From IMG/VR virus record IMGVR_UViG_3300005253_000613, positions 1 to 60,685 of that record: a DNA stretch of 60,685 nucleotides, one strand, 5' to 3'. Within the stretch, counting starts at the first letter, position 1, and each line of letters starts with the position of its first letter. Source of the DNA: a virus. Both the position numbers and the translations under genes were made by a program. Positions 15,100-21,837 of the stretch are shown one piece after another. A model generated the notes under the pieces. It did not search any database. It was not told the origin of the DNA and saw only the letters and a list, made by a program, of their open reading frames with translations.

Positions 15100-15938
15100 A
15101 AGATACTTACTGGTTCAAACACGACTCAAACGCTCGTAATGATTTAAAATTAGTCAAGTTAAGACGGTTATCAGGATTGGAAGGAATAGGATTGTTTTGG
15201 TGTGTGATTGAAATGCTTAGAGAATCTGAAAATTATAAATTGCCGTATAAAGAAAAAGAAGATATATGTTTTGATTTAAGAAGCAGTGAAAAGGCTTTCG
15301 ATGATATGTTTGAAGCTGGATTATTACACAAAAAAGACGATATGTTTTTTTCAAATGCATTAAATAATCGAATGGAAAAACTTGATATTCAACGTGAAAA
15401 ATCAAGGGAAGGCGGTATTAAATCTGGTATTTCAAGAAGAGAAAAACCTAAGTTAGGTTCAACCAAAAGCGAAGGCCCTTCAAAGGGTGCTCCAACCACC
15501 CTTGAACCATTAGATAAGATAAGAGTAGATAAGATAAGAGTAGATAAGATAAGAGTAGATAAGATAAGAGTAGATAAGATAAGAGTAGATAAGAATATAA
15601 TACTGTTAAACAAATTACAGCAATATGTTTTAGATACTTTTCCTGCTGTAAAAACCGTAAAAACACAGTTAACAAATGAACAATGTGAAAAGTTATTAAA
15701 AGATTACGGATGGGAGATAGTAATAGAGAAATTAGAGGTTATGGAAAATAGAGATGCCAAACTCAATAATGGCAGGAAATATAAATCAGTTTATTTAACA
15801 ATAAAAGGGTGGTGCAAAGATGGAACAGATAAAAGATATAATCAAACAGGGCAAAATTTTCAAAATAGAAAAGCCGGTAGGAAAAATTCAGCTGAACAGT
15901 TCATCGAAAACGCTAAGGAAAATACAATCCTTAGATAA
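15096..15938 (+). CDS. Replication protein with Lin1244/Lin1753-like (DUF4373) N-terminus
   Basis: 280 residues from the ATG at 15096, which overlaps the methyltransferase stop. The first 90 residues ('YWFKHDSNARNDLKLVKLRR', 'GLEGIGLFWCVIEMLRE') match the Lin1244/Lin1753-like domain that heads many phage replisome-organiser or helicase-loader proteins. A five-fold Asp-Lys-Ile-Arg-Val repeat forms the linker (residues 140-164), followed by a DnaD-like helical C-terminus. It should act at the replication origin with the DnaA-like protein two genes downstream. Confidence 0.7.
   Translation: MKDTYWFKHDSNARNDLKLVKLRRLSGLEGIGLFWCVIEMLRESENYKLPYKEKEDICFDLRSSEKAFDDMFEAGLLHKKDDMFFSNALNNRMEKLDIQREKSREGGIKSGISRREKPKLGSTKSEGPSKGAPTTLEPLDKIRVDKIRVDKIRVDKIRVDKIRVDKNIILLNKLQQYVLDTFPAVKTVKTQLTNEQCEKLLKDYGWEIVIEKLEVMENRDAKLNNGRKYKSVYLTIKGWCKDGTDKRYNQTGQNFQNRKAGRKNSAEQFIENAKENTILR
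15513..15587 (+). repeat. Five tandem 15-bp repeats in the replication gene
   Basis: The unit GATAAGATAAGAGTA is repeated five times without change, encoding Asp-Lys-Ile-Arg-Val each time. Being a multiple of 3, copy-number changes keep the frame, so the linker length can vary. The repeats could also serve as iterons for origin binding. Confidence 0.9.
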
Positions 15939-16518
15939 ACCAATTGTGGCATCAAGGCTTTGGCCCGGAGAAATAGACAAACAAGAATTAAGAGAAATGG
16001 TTCTAATGCTGGCAAGAAAATTTGATAAACCAGATTATAGTGAGGAAGGGTCTCTTAAATTCCAAAAAGCACGGAATATTTGGGAAAATGCAATTAAAGA
16101 GAATATGAGTAAGTTAGAATTCCGTAAATATATTGAATTATTTGATAAGGGGAAATTTTACGATAGTGGTTATAATATATGGCAAGAATCGGATTTTTTC
16201 GGAACAAATATGAAAGTATTATATACACGGGTCCAGGTAGAAGACTTGCAAGAACAGACGGGAGATATAAACATGTTCGGCAAAATGGTAATGTATGTGT
16301 TCGATTATAATGGAAAAGAATTAATTATGTATAGCTTCCATCATGATTTACCGTATGATAAATATTTACCAAAACAGATCGAAGGTGAATCTATGATTAA
16401 GGATTTTACAGAGGATGAACTTGATTTAAGTAAAGCAATCATAAACCTACAACTTGAAAACATAGAATTAAAAGATGAAATTGATAAATTGAATGTAATT
16501 ATTGCAAAAATGAAATAA
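15820..16518 (+). CDS. Uncharacterised replication-region protein (start uncertain)
   Basis: 232 residues from the ATG at 15820, which overlaps the previous gene by 119 nt in another frame. A GTG at 15946 would remove the overlap. The C-terminal 35 residues are a coiled coil ('LENIELKDEIDKLNVIIAKM'). No family recognised. By position, between a replisome organiser and a DnaA-like protein, it may take part in replication. Confidence 0.6.
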   Translation: MEQIKDIIKQGKIFKIEKPVGKIQLNSSSKTLRKIQSLDKPIVASRLWPGEIDKQELREMVLMLARKFDKPDYSEEGSLKFQKARNIWENAIKENMSKLEFRKYIELFDKGKFYDSGYNIWQESDFFGTNMKVLYTRVQVEDLQEQTGDINMFGKMVMYVFDYNGKELIMYSFHHDLPYDKYLPKQIEGESMIKDFTEDELDLSKAIINLQLENIELKDEIDKLNVIIAKMK

Positions 16519-16519
16519 T

Positions 16520-16879
16520 ATGAAAGACTTTATATTAAATAGGGTAATATTTTATTCGGGTTTGAATTATGATTCATTAAAATCAAAATGTTGTTTAAAA
16601 ATCTATTGCCGGGCAAGGCAAGTATTAATATATCTACTTTATGAATATACAATAATGTCATTAAAACAAATAGGCAAGCTATTAAACAGAGATCATTCAA
16701 CAATACATCACAATAAAAAAGTAATAATAAATATGAAAACCATACTTAGTTATGCAAATGACCCTCAAATGGTAATGCTAAGAACGATAGAAAAAGAAAC
16801 GATACAATACCGTCAAAATCAAGAAATTAAACAAGACTGGGAAACTGATTCTTCATTAGGTATCAATATTAATTATTAA
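16520..16879 (+). CDS. Free-standing DnaA domain IV-like DNA-binding protein
   Basis: 119 residues. Residues 30-75 match the C-terminal DNA-binding domain of DnaA: 'ARQVLIYLLYEYTIMSLKQI' and then the signature 'NRDHSTIHH' at 56-64 that reads DnaA boxes. The ATPase domain III is absent, so it cannot oligomerise like DnaA. It may bind DnaA boxes at a phage origin or recruit or compete with host DnaA. It follows the previous gene by one base. Confidence 0.85.
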   Translation: MKDFILNRVIFYSGLNYDSLKSKCCLKIYCRARQVLIYLLYEYTIMSLKQIGKLLNRDHSTIHHNKKVIINMKTILSYANDPQMVMLRTIEKETIQYRQNQEIKQDWETDSSLGININY

Positions 16880-16890
16880 TTAGGAAAGAA

Positions 16891-17562
16891 ATGAGTGAAA
16901 AACTAAACACCATAAATATACAAGGCAAGCCCTATGTAATGGTTCACGACCGGGTAATCAAGTTCCATAAATTGTATGAAAATGGCTGTATTCAAACTAT
17001 TTTAGTAAGTTCTTATGAATCAGACATTGTAGTTATCAAAGCCAAAGCAATACCGGATATTGACAAATCAGAGCGTTATTTCACAGGTTATGCCCAAGAA
17101 ATAAAAGGTGAAGGCTATATTAATAAAACTTCGGCACTTGAAAATGCAGAGACTTCGGCAATTGGCAGGGCTTTGGGATTGTTGGGGATAGGCATAGTAC
17201 ATGGGCTCCCCTCTGCCGATGAAATAAATAAAGCCCACAATTATAAATCTCCGGTTCAAGAACCAAACGAAAGTGAGTACAGACAAACCCCAAAATCAAG
17301 CAACCGGTCCAGTGATTACAAACAAAAACCGCGACAGCTATCTTCAAAGCAAAAAGATATGATTATTAAAGCGGCAGCAGATAATATGGTTGAAAATGAT
17401 ACTATGGCCAAATACATCCAAATAGTATGGGAAGCAGAGGATTTGAATAAGTTGGAAGCAACTTATGAAGATGTAAATGATATGATACAAACAATCAAAA
17501 ACGGCAAAATACAAGCTGAAATAGACGCTAAAATAGATATGGACACAGGGGAAATAAAATGA
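16891..17562 (+). CDS. Putative single-strand annealing / ssDNA-binding recombination protein
   Basis: 223 residues. The motif 'SALENAETSAIGRALGLLGI' at about 84-103 is the hallmark of a phage protein family placed with Erf/Rad52-like annealing proteins. A Gln/Lys-rich linker follows (125-155), then a helical C-terminal domain. Expected role: annealing of single strands in phage recombination and replication. It lies between the DnaA-like gene and accessory genes, as usual for such modules. Function is by family resemblance only. Confidence 0.6.
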   Translation: MSEKLNTINIQGKPYVMVHDRVIKFHKLYENGCIQTILVSSYESDIVVIKAKAIPDIDKSERYFTGYAQEIKGEGYINKTSALENAETSAIGRALGLLGIGIVHGLPSADEINKAHNYKSPVQEPNESEYRQTPKSSNRSSDYKQKPRQLSSKQKDMIIKAAADNMVENDTMAKYIQIVWEAEDLNKLEATYEDVNDMIQTIKNGKIQAEIDAKIDMDTGEIK

Positions 17563-17870
17563 CAGCAGAAGAAATATTAGAAGACTATAAAACAGCGTAT
17601 CCAGATAGTTATAATAACGATTACAATATTATACAGGCTATCAAAGAAGGCTTGGAAGGTAGTAAAAAAGCAAATGACAACCAAAAATATAACGACTTAC
17701 TTGATAGTTACAATCGTTTAGATCGTTGGTGGCGGAAATTAAAAATGGAAAACCACAGTTTGAAAATGGAATATGATCCTGAGTATGCTAAACAACATAG
17801 ATTCTTAGCAGAATCAAATGCAAAATTCTTTCATCGACATCCACATCGCAAAGTCTATTATGAATTATAA
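17559..17870 (+). CDS. Uncharacterised protein
   Basis: 103 residues, charged, helical, ending in a His-rich 'KFFHRHPHRKVYYEL'. It overlaps the annealing-protein gene by 4 nt. No family recognised. Confidence 0.5.
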   Translation: MTAEEILEDYKTAYPDSYNNDYNIIQAIKEGLEGSKKANDNQKYNDLLDSYNRLDRWWRKLKMENHSLKMEYDPEYAKQHRFLAESNAKFFHRHPHRKVYYEL

Positions 17871-18066
17871 GTTAAAACCAGATATAATTAAATTATGGGA
17901 TCAGGCAAACACGCAAAAACCGGGAAGTTCTGGCTGGAATGCAATAATGAATGAAATTGATTATAAGCTCAAGAAATTAACTAAAATGGAAGGTATTTTC
18001 AAAGTAAATGAATTTTTACAATATGAAGTCTATCAATTAAAAAATGAATCAGGTTTAACAGAATGA
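17860..18066 (+). CDS. Uncharacterised small protein
   Basis: 68 residues from the ATG at 17860 ('MNYKLKPDIIKLW'). An earlier in-frame ATG at 17818 lies deeper in the previous gene and gives an unlikely leader. Soluble, helical. No family recognised. Confidence 0.45.
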   Translation: MNYKLKPDIIKLWDQANTQKPGSSGWNAIMNEIDYKLKKLTKMEGIFKVNEFLQYEVYQLKNESGLTE

Positions 18067-18100
18067 CACAAGACGTTTCTAATAACTTTGGAGAATGATT

Positions 18101-18355
18101 ATGAAAAAGTTAATATTTGTAATATTGATTGCATTAACTATAACAGGCTGTGCAAGGAGTTGTGATGATTTCGAAAGGACAACACAAGGGAATGCAGACT
18201 ACCAGGTAATTCAATATAGTGGTGGCGTAGTAGTTGGGCAATGGTCTTTTAATGGCATTGTTAACAGTAGCTTAAGCTCGGACGGATATTATTTTATTAT
18301 TAATGATCGAATGATAGAAGTGTCTGGAACAATTAAGATAATAAGAATAGATTAA
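18101..18355 (+). CDS. Small lipoprotein
   Basis: 84 residues from the ATG at 18101, seven bases after GGAGA; an ATG at 18095 is too close to that site. The N-terminal signal 'MKKLIFVILIALTITGC' ends in a lipobox-type ITGC, so cleavage and lipidation at Cys17 is expected. The mature part has a Gly/Val-rich beta character. Phage lipoproteins can act as spanins or superinfection-exclusion factors. This one is too beta-rich for an o-spanin and is not next to the lysozyme. Confidence 0.65.
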   Translation: MKKLIFVILIALTITGCARSCDDFERTTQGNADYQVIQYSGGVVVGQWSFNGIVNSSLSSDGYYFIINDRMIEVSGTIKIIRID

Positions 18356-18389
18356 GGCTGGTTTTTCTGATAAACTTTCTAGTCTGAAA

Positions 18390-18451
18390 GGCTACTGTTG
18401 GCACTTAGGAAGTGATCGTCCTAACTCAGGTTCAAATCCTGTCAGTAGCCC
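18390..18451 (+). tRNA. D-arm-less tRNA-like element (A), possibly His(GTG)-like
   Basis: Acceptor arms GCTACTG (18391-18397) and CAGTAGC (18443-18449) pair perfectly, and G18390 pairs with C18450, the G-1:C73 feature of tRNA-His. The T arm is canonical (GGTTCAAATCC at 18429-18439). Between them is a single 6-bp stem TTAGGA/TCCTAA with the loop AGTGATCG, which contains GTG. There is no D arm: only about 7 nt link acceptor and anticodon stem. It is either a minimal tRNA or a degenerate one. Confidence 0.4.
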
Positions 18452-18488
18452 AAAAATAAATGTTTGTTCTTTAATTATAGGAGTTAAT

Positions 18489-18632
18489 ATGGATGTCTTT
18501 GAAAAAGCAGAATTGTATGATAAAATTGATGAAGATGATGAAATGACCGATAAGGAAAAGCGGGATGCTTATCGTTCAGAAATAGCCTGGGAAGAACAGC
18601 AAGAAGAAGAATGGGAAAACGATTATCAATAG
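18489..18632 (+). CDS. Small acidic protein between tRNA-like elements
   Basis: 47 residues, strongly acidic (Glu/Asp runs), with ATAGGAGTT just upstream of the start. It lies between tRNA-like elements A and B. Negative charge over the whole length could mimic DNA or RNA, but this is speculation. Confidence 0.55.
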   Translation: MDVFEKAELYDKIDEDDEMTDKEKRDAYRSEIAWEEQQEEEWENDYQ

Positions 18633-18644
18633 TTCTTTAACATA

Positions 18645-18848
18645 GGGACGGTGGCGGAATAGGTAGGCGCGTGACAAGTTATGTGGTGGAAAGTCAATTA
18701 ATCCGATTCAGTGTGCCAATAGAAATAGAGAAGAGGCAGGATCAAACACTGATGCAACATTCACATAATATGCAAGGTGACTTAATAATAAGGTTGGATT
18801 AACGGTATACACTGCTTCTGGCCGGCTTATCAAATCCTTGCCCGTCCC
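18645..18848 (+). ncRNA. Expanded tRNA-like element (B), Leu-type D arm
   Basis: GGGACGG (18645-18651) pairs perfectly with CCGTCCC (18842-18848). U8 and a Leu-type D arm follow (stem GCG/CGC, loop with GG at 18662-18663). The T stem GCAAGG (18772-18777) pairs with CCTTGC (18836-18841), but the loop is about 58 nt instead of 7. Removing about 51 nt would restore TTCAAAT. The middle part (18672-18771) holds further stems, for example CAGTGT/ACACTG. Total 204 nt against about 85 for a normal tRNA-Leu. Confidence 0.4.
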
Positions 18849-18873
18849 TTTAAATTTTAGTTCTTTTTAAAAT

Positions 18874-19002
18874 CATGCAATGGTTATGACAACAACCAAG
18901 GTAAGCGTTAAGAACCGGTAGCGTGAATTCGCTCCCGGGGGGGGATCTCTGATTTGTCTATATGAGATCGAAGGCACGGGGTGGGGAATCCCGTTTGCGT
19001 GA
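18874..19002 (+). ncRNA. Expanded tRNA-like element (C)
   Basis: CATGCAA (18874-18880) pairs with TTGCGTG (18995-19001), and the pairing extends outward to 11 bp. U8 and a possible D arm GGTT/AACC follow. The T stem ACGGG/CCCGT abuts the acceptor, but its loop is GTGGGGAAT, not TTCGAAT. Between lie two strong hairpins: CCGG/AGCG with CGCT/CCGG (18915-18938), and GATCTC/GAGATC (18944-18969). 129 nt. The anticodon arm cannot be assigned. Confidence 0.35.
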
Positions 19003-19030
19003 TTTTAATTTATAGGGGCGGTGGTTAATT

Positions 19031-19495
19031 ATGGAAAATTTATTGGGGCAGAAATTATTTACACTCAATGGTGAGAATTTAATAATTAGGTTTAACAGAG
19101 AATTGTTAGAAGTATTTACCAACATGAGATCGCATCCAAATACATTTAGCAGGTGTTGGTTTTCAACATATCCTTATAGAAGATTGGGTGAGAATTTAAT
19201 TTACGCCAAAAATCATTTTAATATAAAGTTTGCAGCCGGATCATCAACTTTGTGGATAAGAGCAAATGTTAAATATGATGCTAAAATTGGCGGTTGGTGG
19301 TATGATGTAAGTGAATGGTATAGTTTGCATGATGGGAGAGAGTACAATAAGAATATGACGATTAATGATTTGCTGACAATATTTAAACGACATAAAATAG
19401 ACACAAAAATAGATTTTAACAGAGGGACGGTGGAAACACTGACAGAGCTTAAGGGCAACCACTATACACGAAATGGCTATAACATGCCTCCGTAG
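19031..19495 (+). CDS. Uncharacterised protein embedded in the tRNA-like cluster
   Basis: 154 residues, soluble, beta-rich in look ('STLWIRANVKYDAKIGGWWY'). No family recognised and no homing-endonuclease motif visible. GGGGCGGTGG just upstream serves as a poor ribosome-binding site. Its 3' end overlaps a further possible acceptor pair (GGGACGG at 19424, CCGTTCC at 19554-19560). Confidence 0.5.
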   Translation: MENLLGQKLFTLNGENLIIRFNRELLEVFTNMRSHPNTFSRCWFSTYPYRRLGENLIYAKNHFNIKFAAGSSTLWIRANVKYDAKIGGWWYDVSEWYSLHDGREYNKNMTINDLLTIFKRHKIDTKIDFNRGTVETLTELKGNHYTRNGYNMPP

Positions 19496-19567
19496 CTGAG
19501 GAAAGGCAATCGAATAGCGATCGAGGGAGTGTATAACTGGAGTCAGGCAAGCCCCGTTCCTTTTAAC

Positions 19568-19642
19568 ACGCTCTTAGCTCAGATGGTTAGCAGCACTTGC
19601 CTTTTAAGCAAGGGGTCGTTGGTTCAAATCCAGCAGGGCGTA
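19568..19642 (+). tRNA. tRNA-Lys (anticodon TTT)
   Basis: 75 nt. Acceptor ACGCTCT/AGGGCGT (7 bp with one G-T), D arm TTAGCTCAGATGGTTAGCAG, anticodon stem CTTGC/GCAAG with loop CTTTTAA, T arm GTTGGTTCAAATCCAGC, discriminator A. CCA is not fully encoded (CAA follows). UUU reads AAA/AAG, fitting the Lys-rich, AT-rich phage genes. It is the only regular tRNA in the cluster. Confidence 0.9.
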
Positions 19643-19645
19643 CAA

Positions 19646-19872
19646 TTTAGTTCTTAAATATCCCAAGCGGTGGCTGAACGATGAAGGCAATACTGCAAAA
19701 GGTTGGTTGAAAACCTTATAAAACTAAGCATACTGGGTAACTTATTTATAGGTGAGGAAGCTGAGTAAATCTTTTCCGGTTTAGATTAACAACAAACCGT
19801 TGCAGGTAGGTATGATTGAAAGACGTTTTAATTATAAATCCTGTTCGCTTGGGGTGTTATTTAGTTCTTAAA
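19646..19872 (+). repeat. Spacer repeat TTTAGTTCTTAAA flanking element D
   Basis: The identical 13-mer TTTAGTTCTTAAA occurs at 19646-19658 and 19860-19872. Close variants lie at 18463 (TTTGTTCTTTAA), 18630 (TAGTTCTTTAA) and 18856 (TTTAGTTCTTTTTAA), each between two RNA elements or between an element and a gene. They could be processing or promoter signals, or traces of how the units were duplicated. Confidence 0.7.
19662..19853 (+). ncRNA. Expanded tRNA-like element (D), Ser/Leu-type D arm
   Basis: CAAGCGG (19664-19670) pairs with TCGCTTG (19845-19851), extended outward by two C-G pairs. U8 and a short D stem GCT/GGC follow, with the TGGCTGAA look of a Ser/Leu tRNA. The T stem GCAGG (19802-19806) pairs with CCTGT (19840-19844), but the loop is 33 nt. 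The middle holds hairpins AAGGTT/AACCTT and CGGTTT/AAACCG. About 190 nt. Anticodon unclear. Confidence 0.35.
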
Positions 19873-19897
19873 GTATTTATTAAAACATGGTGAAATT

Positions 19898-20203
19898 ATG
19901 AATGAAGACATTGAGAGGCTTATAAGTCCATTTAATTTAAAAGAATTACAGTATATACTTTGGAAAGTTGAATTAGTTACAATAAAAGAAGACTTTTGGA
20001 ACATAATGAATAATCATTTTCCGGGGGAATATGATAAACATGATAAAAAAGCATTTTTCGATAAATATGCCGGTAGAGACACGCATGTTCAAGAATGGTG
20101 TGGTGATTGGTGGATTTGCGAAGATGACAGTCACCCTATCACAAAAGAATGCTTTATGGTAATAAATAGATATAGCCCGAATTTAATTAACAAGAAGAGT
20201 TGA
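19898..20203 (+). CDS. Uncharacterised protein
   Basis: 101 residues, soluble, with a Trp-rich 'HVQEWCGDWWICEDD' segment. First gene after the RNA-rich segment. No family recognised. Confidence 0.5.
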   Translation: MNEDIERLISPFNLKELQYILWKVELVTIKEDFWNIMNNHFPGEYDKHDKKAFFDKYAGRDTHVQEWCGDWWICEDDSHPITKECFMVINRYSPNLINKKS

Positions 20204-20204
20204 A

Positions 20205-20435
20205 ATGAAGCAAATAACACATACAAGCGTGAATCTTAAAGGCCTGTTACGAAATATGAAAGGACGTAAGATTGATTTTATGACCGATGATGATGGGAAA
20301 TTCCTGTCAGATAAAGAAGTTCGTAATGAGATTGATAAGTTACTGGCAAAAGGTCATAAATTAATGTGTAACAGTACAGAATGTAATGGTTTTGATCCTT
20401 ATAGCGGTGGTTGTCCGGGACATATAATAGATTAA
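20205..20435 (+). CDS. Small protein with Cys-rich C-terminus
   Basis: 76 residues. Three Cys in 'LMCNSTECNGFDPYSGGCPG' might bind a metal. No family recognised. It follows the previous stop by one base. Confidence 0.5.
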   Translation: MKQITHTSVNLKGLLRNMKGRKIDFMTDDDGKFLSDKEVRNEIDKLLAKGHKLMCNSTECNGFDPYSGGCPGHIID

Positions 20436-20453
20436 TTAACAATAGGAGTTTTA

Positions 20454-20687
20454 ATGAATATACTTAATAAGATAGAATCATTTGAGTATGATAAAAATAG
20501 ACATCAACAATTCGGTGTTAAATCTGCTATAATTTGGGGCAATTCAAAAGATACAAACGGATGTTTCCCTATATTATATATATCAAAACCAAAACATATT
20601 TCACAAGAAGATTACGAATTATTATTAGATAGTATTGATATTCAATTTATTATAAAGGGGCGAAAAGATGGAAAAGACAATCAATGA
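20454..20687 (+). CDS. Uncharacterised small protein
   Basis: 77 residues, soluble, with ATAGGAG 7-13 nt upstream. It overlaps the next gene by 20 nt. No family recognised. Confidence 0.5.
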   Translation: MNILNKIESFEYDKNRHQQFGVKSAIIWGNSKDTNGCFPILYISKPKHISQEDYELLLDSIDIQFIIKGRKDGKDNQ

Positions 20688-20862
20688 ATTAAAGAGTGAC
20701 AAGGAACAATTAGAAATAGCAACACAATCAATTGTTGCTGAATTTGAATCTAAATATCCAGATATTGCAGTTGAACTACTTTCTGTATGGCATCCAACGA
20801 ATGATTCTGGAGAAGGAGAATGTTATGTGAAGGCTAAACTTAAAGTTTTTGAAAGTGAATGA
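20668..20862 (+). CDS. Uncharacterised small protein
   Basis: 64 residues, acidic, helix then strands ('CYVKAKLKVFESE'). AGGGGCG (20657) lies upstream of the start within the preceding gene. No family recognised. Confidence 0.45.
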   Translation: MEKTINELKSDKEQLEIATQSIVAEFESKYPDIAVELLSVWHPTNDSGEGECYVKAKLKVFESE

Positions 20863-20863
20863 A

Positions 20864-21151
20864 ATGCAAAGACTTATTAAAGAATGTATTAAACAATATA
20901 AATATGAGAAGGAGCAACAGGATTGCGGGATAGAAGAGAATATTTATATGAAAGAATCAAATTGTCTTTGTGGTTATCTATCATGGGTTCAAAAAAAATA
21001 TAAAAGATTAAAACAAGAACACTTCGATTTAATATCTAAATATCCCGGTTTTGATTTATGTCAGAGGCATGGTGGCAGCATGTATTTTGATTATAAAGAT
21101 TGGGTAAAGCCGGATTTATCATTTACAGGACATAAACCCACATTAAATTAA
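20864..21151 (+). CDS. Uncharacterised small protein
   Basis: 95 residues from the ATG at 20864, one base after the previous stop; a TTG at 20849 is the alternative. Cys at 'DCGIEENIYMKESNCLCGYL' may bind metal. No family recognised. Confidence 0.45.
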   Translation: MQRLIKECIKQYKYEKEQQDCGIEENIYMKESNCLCGYLSWVQKKYKRLKQEHFDLISKYPGFDLCQRHGGSMYFDYKDWVKPDLSFTGHKPTLN

Positions 21152-21188
21152 TGGGATTTAAAATCGCATCAATAATAGATAAAGGGAC

Positions 21189-21572
21189 ATGAAACACGAA
21201 TCATTAATTCAAACACAATGTATAAATTTCTTGGTAAACAAGGGCTGGCATGTAATAAGAATAAATTCAGGCAGTCACACAAGGAAAACAGGTGATAAAA
21301 AGCGTTATATAGCATATTACAGGCAATTCTCCTGTCATTTGGATATAATGGGTGCGAATGCAAAGAAAACGTATTCATCGGCAGGTATGACTGATTTATT
21401 GGCATTCAAAAATAATAGGGTATTACAAATTGAAACTAAGAAACCGCATGGTATGCAAAGAATGACACAAATGACCTTCGAAACAATAACAAATAAGCAT
21501 GGGAACGATTATTATATTATTCGGGATATATCGGAATTAAGGAAATTATTGAGGGAATTAAAAAATGATTAA
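21189..21572 (+). CDS. VRR-NUC domain nuclease
   Basis: 127 residues. The PD-(D/E)xK core reads G66-x2-D69 in 'AGMTDLLAF', then E82-x-K84 in 'QIETKKP', with the downstream 'DYYIIRDISELRKLL' typical of the VRR-NUC family. Such small phage nucleases act on structured DNA (resolvase-like or repair-like) in replication and recombination. AAAGGGAC precedes the start. Confidence 0.85.
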   Translation: MKHESLIQTQCINFLVNKGWHVIRINSGSHTRKTGDKKRYIAYYRQFSCHLDIMGANAKKTYSSAGMTDLLAFKNNRVLQIETKKPHGMQRMTQMTFETITNKHGNDYYIIRDISELRKLLRELKND

Positions 21573-21774
21573 AGAAATAACAATATACACAGTTATTTGT
21601 GATAATTGTGGTGTGGACAGTAATGCCAATGGTGAATACATAGGCTGGAATGATTTAGAATATGCAGAATCTCTGGCCTCAGAAGACGATTGGATTAAAG
21701 ACATCGACAAACATTATTGCAATGATTGTTATAATTATGATGATGAGGATAATCTAATTATAAATAAAGGATGA
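21565..21774 (+). CDS. Small zinc-binding acidic protein
   Basis: 69 residues. 'CDNC' at 12-15 and 'CNDC' near 52-55 form a likely zinc site in an otherwise acidic protein. It overlaps the nuclease gene by 8 nt. Confidence 0.55.
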   Translation: MIKEITIYTVICDNCGVDSNANGEYIGWNDLEYAESLASEDDWIKDIDKHYCNDCYNYDDEDNLIINKG

Positions 21775-21837
21775 GCAAAATGATTAATATACCTAAACGT
21801 GCCGGATTGTATTAGTATTATCATTTGAGGACTGAGT

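Noticed and set aside
15513-15587. CRISPR-like array
   Set aside because: The repeats are 15 bp, contiguous and without spacers; they encode a protein linker.
18645-18848. tmRNA or group I intron in element B
   Set aside because: No resume-ORF tag or tmRNA 5' consensus, and no P/Q/R/S core of a group I intron; the inserts are only about 50-100 nt.
19424-19560. A further expanded tRNA-like element with GGGACGG and CCGTTCC as acceptor arms and a 'CTTAAGG' Leu(TAA)-like loop
   Set aside because: The arms pair (one G-T) and U8 is present, but the 5' part lies inside a gene (19031-19495), no T stem abuts the 3' arm, and no partner for the anticodon stem exists.
21781-21837. 11-codon frame before 21838
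   Set aside because: Too short and without support beyond an ATG.
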